In this document: positions 33,692-46,981 of the stretch, piece by piece
How positions within the stretch are numbered: the first letter of the stretch is position 1
How the letters are laid out: every line of letters starts with the position of its first letter
Origin: Omphalotus guepiniiformis
Lineage: Eukaryota > Basidiomycota > Agaricomycetes > Agaricales > Omphalotaceae
Assembly: GCA_028554645.1 (NCBI GenBank)
Contig: JAQOOI010000028.1
Coordinates: forward strand, 93,463-157,462
Length of the DNA: 64,000 bases
Direction: 5' to 3'
Position numbers and translations under genes: made by a program
Notes under the pieces: generated by a model
Told to the model about the DNA's origin: nothing
The model's input: the letters and a program-made list of their open reading frames with translations, nothing else
Database searches by the model: none

Positions 33692-33833
33692 CGACGTCGG
33701 TCATACGTTGAAGTCCTCTCTCTCTCTCTCTCACTCTAGGCATGCTCTTATCTGATGTTGATTGGATTTACCTGCTTGGAGTTAGCTCTGGGCAGGTCAT
33801 TTCGTGGAATTTCAGCAGGAGAACAAGATGTAC

Positions 33834-33863
33834 TCAGGAACCGCCTTGTGGTGGTGTATCTCT
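33834..33863 (+). repeat. 30-bp direct repeat, right flank of the MITE
   Basis: Same sequence as 33053-33082. Confidence 0.8.
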
Positions 33864-34959
33864 GACCGCACCTTGAATCTACAATGTATAGGATCGGTTA
33901 GGTATCACTATTGCTATCAGGTCTGCTTACTACCCAATCTTCCGGGAGACCGCCATTCATGTACACCTACCATAGGCTTATAGCTAGCCCCCTTCAAACC
34001 AACCCAACCCCCTTCCTCCTCGACGAGTCAGGCGGGACCATATATCTGCCTGGAGCTAGCTCTGGGTGGGGTGTTCCACCGGATTTCAGCAGAGGATGGT
34101 CATTGTCCTCAAACTCTGGAAGGCAGGATCGTCTAGAACTTGGTACTGGCTGCTTGAAGTGTGTTGCTACATCTCTGATTGCTTTCTATTGGTCAGGTTA
34201 GCTTATCAATGTAATCCATTTAGCTTATACATCCAATTGCAGGGGTTGAATCACCCCCTTATCGGTGAGGTTGAAATTTATATTGTGCATACCAATTTCT
34301 GATGTACCTTTTGCAACGTTGCAGGATTTGCATACCTATGCCATTCCAACCTGGCAGTTTAGCATGTCTGTACAGGCTAGGGTCTTGAAAAACTGGTACC
34401 GGGTTCACCGGGTCGATCTAACCCAGTGGGTGTATTTGCTTGTGCATATGGAGTGCACAGACACTGACTTAGATAGCGGAGCCCATACCCCTGCAGTACT
34501 CTTCATGAGGAGCATACCCGGCCCCCTTCTACATGAGCCACATTATCTGACCTTGCCCGCTCTCCAGCATTGCCTACCCCTCCTCGTGATACCCCTATAC
34601 TCCACCTCTCTTCCGGCATGGCCGTTTAAGAATTTATCCATGGCAGGCTTTGTTGGAGGAGAATTACTGCCGATTTGCATGCCAGAAAGGCATAGCCATC
34701 AGATATAGTCAATTTCATACACCCGCAGTTCCTGTTGAGCTATGGCTGCCAGGATTCGATCACTCTCCTGCCGCCCTCAACGTTAGTAAGGTTTACATGG
34801 AGCTTATGATCCCTTCTGGTCTTTTTTTTCACAGGCATGGGATCTTGTTTCTTTTTACCTATCATCTTTCGAAAAAAAAACTTGCATACTGCCTTGTAAT
34901 ACAATCTTAAATACAACAAATGTTTTCCCCAATCTTAACCGCATCGCTCCCTCTGAATC
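33864..34959. other. Decayed sequence upstream of the 34960 gene
   Basis: Plus-strand coding-like fragments appear (for example TWQFSMSVQARVLKNWYRV near 34350) but with frame breaks and stops. They may be upstream exons of the next gene or another remnant. Confidence 0.35.
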
Positions 34960-36014
34960 ATGTCCATGGATGCCTTGTATTCCAATTTACCCCCGAAGTC
35001 CTACTCCTTGCAAGACTACATCCAACTTGCAAAGCACCTGAACAGCGCAGAAAGCCCTGAGTTCCATAGGGTCATGCTGACAGGTGAGGTGGTTGGTGAG
35101 GCTGCTGGTGGTGACCAGGAGCATCAGGTGGTCATAGACCCCACCCAGGATATCCTCCCGGACAACTATCCCCTTACCGTGAGCAGAGACTATGATTCTC
35201 TCATTGGCATCACTCAAAACATCGTGGTCAATACATCCATCTCGGTCTTCCCTGTCCCTAAACCTGCTGAGGCTCTGAAATCCAGCATTCACATTATGTG
35301 TCGTATAATGACTGAGGAGGTGAGTTTGACCTGGATGCTTGGCACCATATTAACGACTAACTTGCCATGCAGGGGGAGAAGGAGGTTCCCATCCACAGGA
35401 TTCCCAACTTTGAGTTCGGCTATTGGGGTTCAAGGCATATGATCCATATCTTCTTCCCTGCGCTTGCAGCTCGAGGCCTTCTGGGCCGTCCTCTGTCGGA
35501 TGAGCACCTCGCTATATTCTACAATCATGGGCTACGGCCTTTTGTCAAGGCCTTCCTTCCTCAACAGATCTCTGATTGGCCTGCCACCTACAAGTCAGAA
35601 CTGTTCCATGCCTGAAAGCAGAATGGTCGCCTGTCTTATGGGACCAAGCTAATACCTGTAGAGGTTTTGGATGTACTTGCCAATAACATCCACCAATCCC
35701 TTGAGGCCTATGGGGCGGATTGGGCATCTGATTTTTTCTTCATTCATACCCTTCATGGTACCAAGGGAGGCTCTGCTCACCGTTGAAGTGCAGGGGAGGC
35801 TGCTTTGGAGGACTTTCTGACCCAGGCCAACATACCTATGGTTGCAATCCAGTCTGGCCAGTGGTGGATTGATGTTGGGCTGGAGTTTTCTACCTGCAAC
35901 CAGGATTGCCTCCAGTGGTCCACTTCATCCCATTTCCATACCGTCAAGGAGTGCCTGCAGATTGGCAATGAGGATGCCAGCCATATCACTCATTTCCGTA
36001 AAATAACTAGTTAA
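34960..36014 (+). pseudogene. Agaricomycete multicopy gene of unknown function, truncated
   Basis: The ATG at 34960 opens exon 1 (to 35319), followed by a 53-nt GT-AG intron (35320-35372) and in-frame exon 2. Recognisable blocks are LQDYIQLAKHLNSAESPEFH, LTGEVVGEAAGGD, YPLTVSRDYDSLIGIT, PATYKSELFHA, DFFFIHTLHGTKG and WWIDVGLEFS followed by CLQWSTSSHFH. I know this pattern as a repeated Agaricomycete family without assigned function. TGA at 35613 and 35784 (both explained by CGA) break it. The C-terminal half is missing; the coding runs into AT-rich repeats near 36015. Confidence 0.6.
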
Positions 36015-38090
36015 AATCAGAACTTGGCAGTGATGACCGAATATCAACCTGGGTGAAGTTCAATGACAAATCATTATATTCATTGCACTGGGCCCGGTAA
36101 AGCATAGTTCCCATGGCATTATGTGAGAAATATGCTGATAATATTTTGAGAATTATTAATGTAAGTCTTGAGATTTATCAAAAACTTATTTAAAAAAAAA
36201 TTTCTTAGAGTTATAATATATCTACCATACTTCTACAGTAAGTTCCAGAGGGTAGTATGGTATCTTGAGAGTGTGACAAATTGTCACAATGTAAGTCTTC
36301 CATTAGTCCACCAAGAATTATGGAAGTCTTATTTAAAAAAAATATTATTATAAATTTCTTTGGCTATATACTGGATTTACACTATACATATGGGAGTATA
36401 TATCTCTTGCACTGCATATGCCTTACAGTCAAGATATCTCCAGGAACAATCTAATAGAATAATAAAAAACACATGTAATTCTATACTGATCTAAACAATA
36501 AATATCATTTCAGTTTCTAGGGAAGTATTGAAAATTCATTTGCATAGTTTCAGGAATCTATATATAAGTAATATACATAGTATCATCATATTCTCATGAA
36601 ATTCTCATGAAAGTATTGATATTAGATTATAATACTTTCAGAGAAATATTGAATGTTAGTTTGCATAATTCCACAGATACATTGAAAAGTGGTTTACATG
36701 GTATCAACATAAATCTGAAGAAGTATTGATTTGTAATTCACATACTGTTATCATACCTCTAGAGAGAAGTATTTAATGATGGTTTACATAGTTCCAGAAA
36801 TATATTCAAATTTAATCCATAGAATTACTATGAATTTAGAAAAGTATTAATAATAATTGGCATTATGATTGTTTTAGAGAAATATTGAAAGTTGATTTGT
36901 ACAGTTTAAGTGATCCATTCAAAGGTTGTATTATACATAGTATTAGTATTTCCAGAAAGATCTTGATACTGGATTATGATAGTTTTAGAGAAGAATTGAA
37001 TGTTAGTATGATAACTCTAGAGATACATATAAAAGTAGCATAGAATAAAAATAAATCTAGAGAAGTACTGAAGTATATTCCATATACTGCCACTATACTT
37101 CCAGAGAAGTAGTATTATTGAATTATCATATTTTCAGAGAGGTATTAGATGATAGTTTACATAGTCCTAGTGGTTTCCATAGATTTACAATAATTTTAGG
37201 GAAGTATTCAAATAAAATCAGCATTGTTTCAGAGAAATATTGAAGGTTGATTTGTATAGTTTCAGTTACTCAAAGGTTGAATTATACATAGTATTAGTAT
37301 TTTCAGAAAAATCTTGATACTGGATTATGATAATTTTAGAAAAGAATTGAATGTTAATTTGATAACTCCAGAGATACATATAGAAGTGGTTTACACAGTA
37401 TCAACATAAATCTGGAGAAGTGTTAGTATGTGATTCTTCCATTTTCACACTTTCAGAGAAGTATTAATTATTAGTTTGCATAATTCCACAGAAGTATTAA
37501 TATGTGGTCTACATAATGTCATCATGTCTTAATATCACAGTTCAGAGAAGTATATTAGTTTGCCTAGTTCCAGAGATATACTCACAAGTAAAACCATAGT
37601 ATTATCATAATTTCAGAGAAATATTGATAATAAATTGTAATGGTTTCAAGAAAGAATAATAGTTTGCATAGTTTCAGATATATATTCAAAAGTGATTTCT
37701 GTAAAATCACCATAATTTTAGGGAAGTATTAATATTGGATTTTCACAAGTCCAGAATAATATTCAATATCAGTTTGCATAACATCACAGAAGTATTAATA
37801 TGCAGTCTACATAGTACCAGCATAAGTCAATAAAGATATTGATATTGAATTACCATAGTTCCAGTGAAGTATTGAATATTAGATTGCATAATTTTAAGAT
37901 ACTATTTGAAAGTTGTTTCCATAGTATTACTATACTTTCAGAAAAGTATTAACATTGAATGATAATAGTGTCAGAGAAGTAGTGAAATGTGATCTACATA
38001 GTGTTACCATAGTTCAAGAAAATTATGGATATGTTATTTACATAGTGTTATTGTAGTGTCAGAGAAGTATTGATATTGAATTATCACAAT
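36015..38090. repeat. AT-rich degenerate tandem repeat, about 2.1 kb
   Basis: Diverged units of roughly 60-110 bp contain recurring words AGAGAAGTATTGA, TAGTTTGCATAGTT, CCAGAGATACAT and TACATAGTATCA. No ORF of note occurs. Confidence 0.7.
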
Positions 38091-38094
38091 TCCA

Positions 38095-40297
38095 GGGAGG
38101 TAGCATCATCTAGCAATATCTAGCATCAGCTGGCATCAGCTAGCACCACCTATCAGTAGCTGGCATCAGCTAGCACCACCTATCAGTAGCTGGCATTAGC
38201 TAGCAGCAGCTATCAGCATCTGTCAGGAGCTGACATCAGCTGACACCAGCTGGCAGGACCTGGGAGCAGCTAGCATTAGCTGATACCAGCTGGCACCAAC
38301 TAGCACCAGCAGCTGACATCAGTGGACATCAGCTAGCATTAGCTGGCATCAGGTGAGAGCAGCTAGCAGCAGCTCAAATCATCTAGCAGCAGCTGACATT
38401 GGCTGAGACTGGCTAGGAGCAACAAGCAGCAGCTGGCATGAGCTAGCAGCAGCTAACAGTATCTATTAGCAGCTCATATCATATAGCAGCAGCTAACAGT
38501 ATCTATCAGCAGCTCATATCATATAGCACCAGCTGACATTAGATGACATCAGCTGACATCAGCTCAAATTGTCTGGCAGCAGCTGGCCTCAGCTGACATC
38601 AGGTAGCAGAAGCTAGGAGCAGTGCACATCAGCTAATGTCATGTGGCAGCAGGTGGCATTAGCTAGCAGCAGCTAACATCAGCTCAAATCATCTAGCAGC
38701 AGCTGACATTAGCTGACACCTGCAAGCAGAAGCTACAAGCTGTGCATATCAGCTGGCATCAACTGATACCTGCTAGCAGGAGCTAGGAGCAGTGCACATT
38801 AGCTGGCACCAGCTGACACTAGCTAGCAAGAGCTAGGAGCAGTGCACCTCAGCTGATGTGGTCTGGCAGCAGCTGGCATCAGCTAGTAGCAGCTAACATC
38901 AGCTCAAATCATCTGGCAGCAGCTGACATCAGCTTAAATCACCTGGCAGCAGCTGGCAGTAGCTGTCATCAGCTAGCTGTAGTTGACAGTAGTTCTCATC
39001 AGCTAGCAGTAGTTGGCAGTAGCTCTCACCAGCTAGGAGTAGCTGGCTCATCAGCTGACACCACCTAGCAGCAGCTCAAATCATCTTGTATTAGCTGGGA
39101 GCAGCTGAGAGTAGCTATGGCATCAGAGAGCAGCTGGCATCAGCTAGCCACAGGTCAAATCATCTGGCAGCAGCTGACAATAGCTAGCAGCAGCTGGGAG
39201 CAGCTGGCACCAGCTAGCATCAGCTCAAATCATCCAGCAGCAGCTGACATCAGCTGAAACCAGCTAGCAGGAGTGGCACACATTAGCTTGTATCAGCTGG
39301 GAGCAGCTAGCATTAGCTAGCATCAGCTTGGAGCAGCTGATATCAGCTGGGAGTAGTTGTTACACTAGCTGGGAGCAGCTGGGAGCAGCTGATATCAGCT
39401 AGGAGTAGTTGTTACACTAGCTAGGAGCAGCTAGGAGCAGCTAGCATTAGCTAGCATCAGCTAGGAGCAGCTGGCATCATCTTTTAGTAGCTGGGAGCTG
39501 CTCACAGCATCTATCAGCAGCTCACATCCTGTAATAGCAGCTGGTTCTATCATCTAATGACACCCAGCTAGCACCATGGCAGCTGGGATTAACTAGCATC
39601 ATTTAGCATCATCTACTCCCACTATCCAGCAACTCCCAGCAGCAGCCTGCATCATTTAGCAGCAGCTGACAGAAGCTTACATCATATAGCTGAGATTAGC
39701 TGCTAACAGCTTCTAGCATCAGCTAGTATCATCTAGCACTCTAGCATCATCCAGTGGCAGCTTGCATCATCTACCAGCGGATTGCATTATCTAACATATA
39801 CACTATAACTGGGCCAATCCTAGTGTCACAACTACTCCCAGCTGGTGTCAGCTGATGTTAGCTGCTGCCAGATGATTTGAGCTGATGCTAGCTGATACCA
39901 GCTGATGCCAGCTGCTCCCAGCTGCTCCTAGCTGATCCTAGCTAATGCTAGCTTCTCCCAGCTGATGCAAGCTGGTGTCAGCTGATGTTAGCTGCTACCA
40001 GATGATTTGAGCTGGTGCTAGCTGATTTCAGCTGCTCCCAGCCAGTGTCACCACTACTCCCAGCTGATATTAGCTGATACCAGCTGCTCCCAGCTGCTCC
40101 CAGCTGATGCTAGCTAATGCTAGCTGCTCCCAGCAAGCTGGTGTCAGCTGATGTTAGCTGCTGCCACATGATTTGAGCTGATGCTAGCTGATACCAGTTG
40201 ATGCCAGCTAGTGTCACAACTACTCCCAGCTGATATTAGCTGCTCTTCCAGCTGGTGCTAGCTAATGCTAGCTGCTGATGCAAGCTGATACCAGCTG
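38095..40297. repeat. AGCT-based minisatellite arranged as a large inverted repeat
   Basis: A basic unit of about 10 bp, AGCTNNCATC or AGCTNGCAGC, is repeated some two hundred times. From 38095 to about 39790 the units read in one orientation; from about 39830 to 40297 they read as the reverse complement (AGCTGATGCTAGCTG and so on). A longer block containing GTGTCACAACTACTCCCAGC recurs at about 39832, 40047 and 40213, and inverted near 39350 and 39410. Gypsy #3 abuts its right end. Confidence 0.85.
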
Positions 40298-40512
40298 TGT
40301 AAGGGATCCGTCTGCTTGCCGGACACATCCCTTATCTTATCCTTGTATATAATTGTTTTGCTTCGGCTTCAGGCCTTTATGTACCTCGTCACATGTAGCT
40401 ATGAGTTTTGTCTTTCTATTTTTCACCTTCGTACTCAAATCCGATAGATTTGGCTAACTATGTCGTGCCTACGGGCTGAGTGATAAAGTAAGACCTCCGC
40501 TGAACGCTTACA
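40298..40512 (+). repeat. 5' LTR of gypsy #3
   Basis: A short LTR of 215 bp has perfect 6-bp inverted ends (TGTAAG and CTTACA) and a TATATAA box near 40346. The 3' LTR is absent, so a target duplication cannot be tested. Confidence 0.68.
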
Positions 40513-40692
40513 CATTTTTTAGTTTCAAATATCTTGGATTTTGGACGAACCGAAATTCGCTGTCAAATATCAACGCCACGTCACAATAATTTTGGACATA
40601 TCAACTCATCAAGAGATCGTATCTACGAAGCCTAATAGTTGCCCGGACCCGTTCCGAATCCCTATCGAATTCTATACAGAAGAAAACCTATA

Positions 40693-43600
40693 ATGAGCAC
40701 GCCTCACAGCCCCACTAATTCTCAACCTCAACCACGTCGGTCGGACTTTCCCTTGGAAACCCCTGCCTCATGGACTCCCCAAGCCTCTGGAGTGGACAGT
40801 TCTGAGACTACGCAAGAGTCTCGCGAATTTGGACATAACCTCTCTTCAGAGGGTGGAGATGTTGGACTGTTAGAAAACCCGGAGGGATTGGCTGGCTTAG
40901 GTGGACGGTCGCGTTCTGCTTCCCTACACTCAGTCCAGTCCAATTTTTCTACTAGGAGTAATATTACTGGAATATCTCATGCTACACTCGTTACAACATC
41001 TCGATACCTGACTGAGGTAGAAGAGATGCTGCGTACTCGGGTACGAACCAAGACTCAACGACGAGCGGATTTTATTGCCACGCAAATACGACTTTCGAAT
41101 GAACGTTATACAGATGAGGAAAGTAGGAGGGCAGACATAATGTCGGCTGTGGGATTAGTGGCTACTAACTCATTTGAGGCTTTGGAACAAGCTACAATGG
41201 AACGTTTACAACGACGAAGGCTCCGTATACTTCACGCGATGGGGATGGAACCTACGGTCTTCCCAATTGAAGTTGAAGGGGTTGAACCTGACGTGGGGAC
41301 TACTACACCTCGAGTGTCGGACATCGATAGGCCTTCGCAGGACAGTGGGGGAGGGACTACTCCTTCTCCCTCTCGTGTTGAAGTACCTGTATTTGAAGAC
41401 ATGGACAATATATCTATTTCTAATCCTAATCCTGAGGACAGGGGGAATGGTGGAGACGCCTCTACTATTCTTTGCATGCCTAGTGGACCTCAAGGAGAAG
41501 AAGCTAACTTTCAATCACGGATTCGCCCTGATAAGGTTGAGACACCCCTTCAGAGCGAGCAGGTATCTCCGGGAAATCCAGGGGTTACTGTATCCGCTCT
41601 GGAGGAAGTTCGTCGAGATATATACCAACGTGGGCTGGCGCAACGTCTTCGTGAGTTCGACTTGCACAGATATGGACATTCGAAAATACCAGAGTCCAAC
41701 GTTACCATCGATATTCATGACGTGGTCCGTGGTTTGGAGAATCCCACTATTGAAGTGAGAATCCCTAAGCTAGGGGCTCCGGAATATGACGCATTAAGGA
41801 CATCGTTTCCGGAACCAAGGAATGTTGAACCGGAACCGTCAACTTATCGACACCCCAATCATCCTGACCGTAACGATACTACTAGGCGAAGATCTACTGA
41901 AAAGAGATCTGCTTCCTTGGTAGAATCGAGATCACATAAGAGTGACCCTTCCCCGACGTTCATGAAAGCTAACTCACTGCCAGGATCGTTTGAAGAGAAG
42001 GACTCATTTGACCCTTCTTTTTCGAATCAGACTACGTCGGGAAAAGGATGGAGAAATGCAAAGACCTCTACTCCCCCTAGGAACATAGGTCCAGAACGTC
42101 CCGTGAAACGAGAGATGCCGTCAATTCCAGAAGACACGGTACCTGTAGGAGAATCTGGAATGCCAGCTGTCGGGAACGCTCCCAATCAGTGGGCGAATTA
42201 CTATCCCATGGGATCGTTTCCTACAGTACCACCGCCAGGTACGATGTACCCGCCGTTGGGAAATATGGGATGGCAAGGTCTACCGATGGATTATTCACGC
42301 CCATGGAACTTCCCGATGTATGGGTACTCATCGATGCCTTACTGGATACCACCAATATCACAGCCCAGTCAAATGCCATATGGTCCTAATGTGAACCCGT
42401 CCGCAGCTACTGGTTTACCTCCGGAGTTTGGTTACCCACAGGTGGCGTTTAAGGATGCTAATCTGAAGGATGAACGGCCGGATAGCATGCCTATAAACTC
42501 GCCGCGACGGTTTACGGCGGAAGAGAAAGGCAAGGCTAAAGAAGAACCGTCTTTTCAATACAAGGAGCCTGGTATAACTCAGCGAATGCCAGACTCCATG
42601 CCAGGAGCATCAACGTCGAAGGTACCAACAACGGCTGATACAAAGAAGGAGGAACCAACTTCAGAACCACCTCAGGGAGGTTCTGGGGGGAAGGCCACGG
42701 GAAATAAAGACTCGAACAAGGGCAGAGCTCCACAAGGAGGTTTTCCAGATGGAGGCCCTCCTGATGACTCGGATGACGAAGGAAATGGTGGTAAAAAGAA
42801 TGATGGTAATGGACGGCCCCATCGAGGTAGAACTCCATTCAATCGAATCCCACGAACAGGCGAAGTAGTGGATCGAGAGGAGTTCTACTACGATTATAAC
42901 GCACCGGAAGAAGGAGCTAACCTCAAAGAACGAATTCTTGAAAAGTACGCGCGGATGATTCAATTCCGACTTTATACACGGAAGGATGCGTTGGATAATC
43001 AGGCACAAAAGAATTTACTTAACGCTATCGCTAAACCGACCCCGTATGATGGTCAGGATAGTGTAGTAGTTATTGAGACTTGGCTGCGTACACTTCTTAG
43101 GATATTCGCCATTCAGAACCTAACAGGCCCTGCGCGAAAGCGGGATAATAATCAAGAATGGGTCGTTACGATGGAAGACTATCAGCGAAGCACCATGATG
43201 GCTATGTACCTGAGTGGAGCCGCATTGAAATGGTTCCAAAATGCTGCTGAACGAGTCCCTGATACTTTCCACGAGGGTGTCAACGCAGGAGCTCAACAGT
43301 ATACATTTTTGGAAACCTTCGCTGCGTTATTCCGACGGTTTATCACGCCAGCTGCATTATTCGAAATGACAACTCTTTTCGAACAAGTCAAATACTCTGA
43401 AGTCGAAGGGGTACGCCAACTCTTTGCAGACTTGCAGATGTATGCGGAAACTATGCCAGCTCCCCCTGCACCGTACTTTTTTAGGGTACATCTGCTTAGC
43501 AGAATGCCTAATTGGATGCGGTCGCAGATAACGAGCAAAGGCCTTACCGCAGAACATGAAACGGTGAACGACCTTATGCAGGAGGCCATTCGTGTTGAAA

Positions 43601-46128
43601 TTGGTCGCAAGGCTAACAGGTACTACTCAGCACAGACAGCTATGACACTTCATGCTCCGGATAAGAATACCACTTCTGGGAACACGAGAGGGAATCCTCG
43701 TACTCCTAAGAAGCTACAAAAGGTCAAAATGGCTCGATACAGCGTCACCGATCATGAGAAGGTCCATGAACGATCTCGATCCAGAGATAGGAACCGAGGC
43801 CGGGATTCTTCAAGGAGTGGAAGGAATCCTAACTATCAGGGTAAGGATGGAAAGCAATCGTTCCGGTTCTCCCGTAAGGGAGCCGATGGAGCGTGTTTTA
43901 TGTGCGGATCCAAGGACCATTGGGCAAATGACCCCAAATGTCCTAAACGGAAAACCGGAGAGCGATTTGTACGCATCATAGAGGATAATTCTACTGATGA
44001 GCCAGTGGAAGAAACTGCTGCGATGGAGGAAGCTGCTGAGTCTTCTGAGGAGTCACAAGCAGCTGATGAACCTCCTAGTGACCCATATGATGGGGAACTA
44101 TATTCTGAAGAAGAATACGAAGGTGTCGACGACAACGAAGTGTTAGGAATGACTACCGAGCACATGTCGGCGATCAGGGAGAACGCTTTGTCAGATGAGG
44201 AAATTGACGAAGAATTCTTTGATGCCCCGGAAACACCTTCGGTAGATGTACCCGCCCTCGTTGAAGTTTCTGACTCGGATGCTGAATCTGAGGAAGATGA
44301 CGAGTCAGAGGGTTATCATTCTTATGAGGCCGGAACTATGGACTTTGGGGAATATCTCCAAAGTATTGCAGAAACGTCACAATCGTCGGGACAATACATG
44401 TCGACGATGAATGACATCAGGTTCAGGCGAGCGCCGAGAGTGGGAAAACGCCCAGCACGGAGACCTGAAGATAACCGCTGTCTGGCCTGTTGGTTGGATA
44501 TTAACGGTGTGAAAAGCTTCACGCTATTCGACACTGGAAGTACGGCAGATATAATGTCAGCGGATTTTGCAGCGATAGCCAAAGTCGATCTTTTTCAACT
44601 GGAAAACCCGGTGATACTACAGTTGGGGACCAAAGGTAGTAAGGGCCGTATTAATTATGGTTGCCAAGCTACTTTCAAACTGGGCCAGGAACCAGCTGTA
44701 GTTTCAGGGAAAGAATATTTCGATATAGCGAATATTGACCGTTACGACATGGTTATTGGCTGTGCATTTATGCGAAAACACAAGATTGCTGTCGACGTAG
44801 GAAGAGACTCTATTGTAATCAACGGGAAACGAGTACCCGCGATTCCAGTGGGGGAAGAACAGAAGGAAATCTTTCGTCGAGCAGCAAAACGAGTTGTGGA
44901 AGACAGTGTAGCAGAGGTTAGAATGATTCGCGAATACGAAACGTTCGAATTTGACTACACAGACTACATCCAACTGTTTGGAATGCGCGAAAATCGAGCA
45001 GGCCTACGACCCGGTAACGAGGATGATGATACCAAACTTTCCCCTATCCCATGACTATATGGTGGGCCGAAGTCAAAGGAACAACCTGTCAAGAAATTCC
45101 CATGGAAGCCCACGATACGCAATGTTCGAGATGTTGAAGGAACAAGTTCAAAGAACCCGCTAAACCGTCATCTCCCTGTATTGCTAGATCCTGGAGACAA
45201 ATTATCTCTGGATGACATTGAGGAAGTCGTGGATAAGCTTGTGGCGGGATCAATTACAGACCCCGGAGTTAACAAGGACCTACATAAAGTGAGACAGGTG
45301 ATTGAAGATATGCAGAAGAGTATGTTTCCCGGACAATCCATGAATGAAGAACAAAATTACAAACCTTCGGTTCATGAGGCGTTCCAGGCTGCGGCCGAAC
45401 AATTCCGTGCCAAGGTCGAAACTTCTGGTCCATTCACGGAAAAGGACATACCTCGTCTTCGGAAACAATGGGAAGAGGCCTGTAAGGATATTATGAGTGG
45501 GGTACCCGAGGAACCTCTCCCAATGAGGGCGGTTAATCACACGATCCCACTTATTGATCCTGATAAGAAGTACCGGTATTATCTCCCAAGGTGCCCTGAG
45601 TCTCTTCAGGCGCAGCTTCGAGAAAAGATAGATAAATATCAACGAGCGGGGTGGTGGGAACCTAAACCAGTTTCTCAGGCTATGCCCATGCTTTGTATCC
45701 ATAAGAAGAACGGCAATCTGCGAGCTACCTGCGACTGTCGGCAACGGAACGACAATACAGTAAAGGATGTAACGCCGTTTCCAGACTAGGACATCATTCG
45801 CATGCAAACGGCGGCTCATAAGATTCGCTCGAAGATCAATTTGAGCAACGCCTATGACCAGATACCCATCATACCTGAGGATGTCTGGAAAACAGCGTTC
45901 GCTACTATTTATGGAACATTCTTGAGCCATGTGATGCAACAAGGGGATTGTAACGCACCTTCTACGTTCCAACGGCTCATGAATCATATCTTTCGCGAGT
46001 ATATTGGCGTTTTTATGCACGTATACCTAGATGATATATTCGTGTTCAGCAATTCTATTGAAGAACATGAAATCCACCTGTCACTAGTGTTCGCTAACAC
46101 TGCCCCAGACCCTTTCTTTCTCAGGTAA
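40693..46128 (+). pseudogene. Gypsy #3 gag-pol in one frame, with two stops, truncated
   Basis: The frame starts at the ATG at 40693. It runs a long disordered N-terminus, a Pro/Met/Tyr-rich segment near residues 500-590, a capsid-like region (YLSGAALKWFQNA, YTFLETFAALFRRF), one zinc knuckle CFMCGSKDHWANDPKC, an acidic linker, a protease (LFDTGSTADIM) and a reverse transcriptase (LRATCDCRQRN, then VYLDDIFVFSN). TGA at 45052 (Arg expected) and TAG at 45787 (Gln expected) interrupt an otherwise continuous frame, so gag and pol were one ORF with no frameshift, unlike gypsy #1. Gag of about 1450 residues with protease is long for the group. Confidence 0.86.
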
Positions 46129-46957
46129 AAAACATAAATATAATGTTTTTCTTTCTTGTTTGACATTTGAAAGAAATTTTGCCTATAAATGTCTAACTAT
46201 TCTGCAAATAAAAAAGCACCTTTGTTGTTCCAGATTAGTACACAATCTTGTGTAATAAAGTCAAAGAGAACCAATGTGTTTTTTGTATATAAAAGGTTTG
46301 CAATTTGACGAAATAAAGGATATATTTCTTTGATGAAAAAGACAATGAGAAAGATTCACTATTTTCGTGTAAGATTCATTTCCTTTTTCGCCCCGGAAAC
46401 AAAACGCGCGCCACGTGCTCGATAGTCGCGCAACCAATGTCCGCTTATCGAGCTGTCTCATCCCGATAGTCGACACTCTCCGCGTGCGTCTTGCCCTGGA
46501 ATCATCCAAGATCGTATTTCCTTCTCTGACTACTTTCTTCAAGAGGCCCCTAGAGCTCACTCGAGGAATGAGCTCAGCCTTGAATACTGGTCAAGACAAG
46601 GTACTTCAAGCATTTGGGAGTGTCTCGAAGTTATCCTGACGACGCTCCAACTCTGCAAGATGACGAGGTATACGAGAGCTCGAAATCCGAGGACGAGGGA
46701 AAGAGATGGTGTATATACAACTCATTATTCCCCCATATCCTGCGATACAATGTCCGCATTGGTGACCGTCGATTCCTCCACTTTTTACGAACGTATTCGC
46801 GTTTGCAATTGTTGGTCCGCCCGAAATATCATTCTACATGGTTCCTTCCCCTCAATAAAAGAAGCCTCCGACGATAGTCGAGGACACATGTTGCAAGTGA
46901 AGTCCAGCATAGAGGTATACAACGTAACCGGTACGGTTTCTCAATCTTCCCTGTGAT

Positions 46958-46981
46958 TACGAACGTTTCTCGACGTTCGTA
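46958..46981. repeat. Stem-loop copy 1
   Basis: TACGAACGT, a 6-nt loop, then ACGTTCGTA: a perfect 9-bp stem. Confidence 0.7.

Larger units (their letters stand above)
33084..33834. mobile_element. MITE-like fold-back element carrying a nested solo LTR
   Basis: The left arm 33084-33137 plus 33533-33581 matches, inverted, the right arm 33733-33834. The ends read AGTACATCTTGTTCTCC and its complement. Without the nested LTR the element is about 356 bp, with arms near 100 bp and a GA-rich centre. It is inserted at the edge of gypsy #2 gag. A diverged piece of the arm recurs near 34045-34105. Confidence 0.75.
40298..46128 (+). mobile_element. Ty3/gypsy element #3, 3'-truncated
   Basis: 5' LTR, leader and a single-frame gag-protease-RT ORF. 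The element stops soon after the YLDD motif; RNase H, integrase and the 3' LTR are missing. It is inserted at the edge of the AGCT minisatellite. Confidence 0.85.

Noticed and set aside
38095..40297. CRISPR-like array of short repeats
   Set aside because: Units are only about ten bases and contiguous, with no unique spacers and no cas-like genes. This is a minisatellite.
41174..41758. Alternative plus-strand frame inside gypsy #3 gag
   Set aside because: Overlaps the long gag frame, with no conserved motif; a shadow frame.
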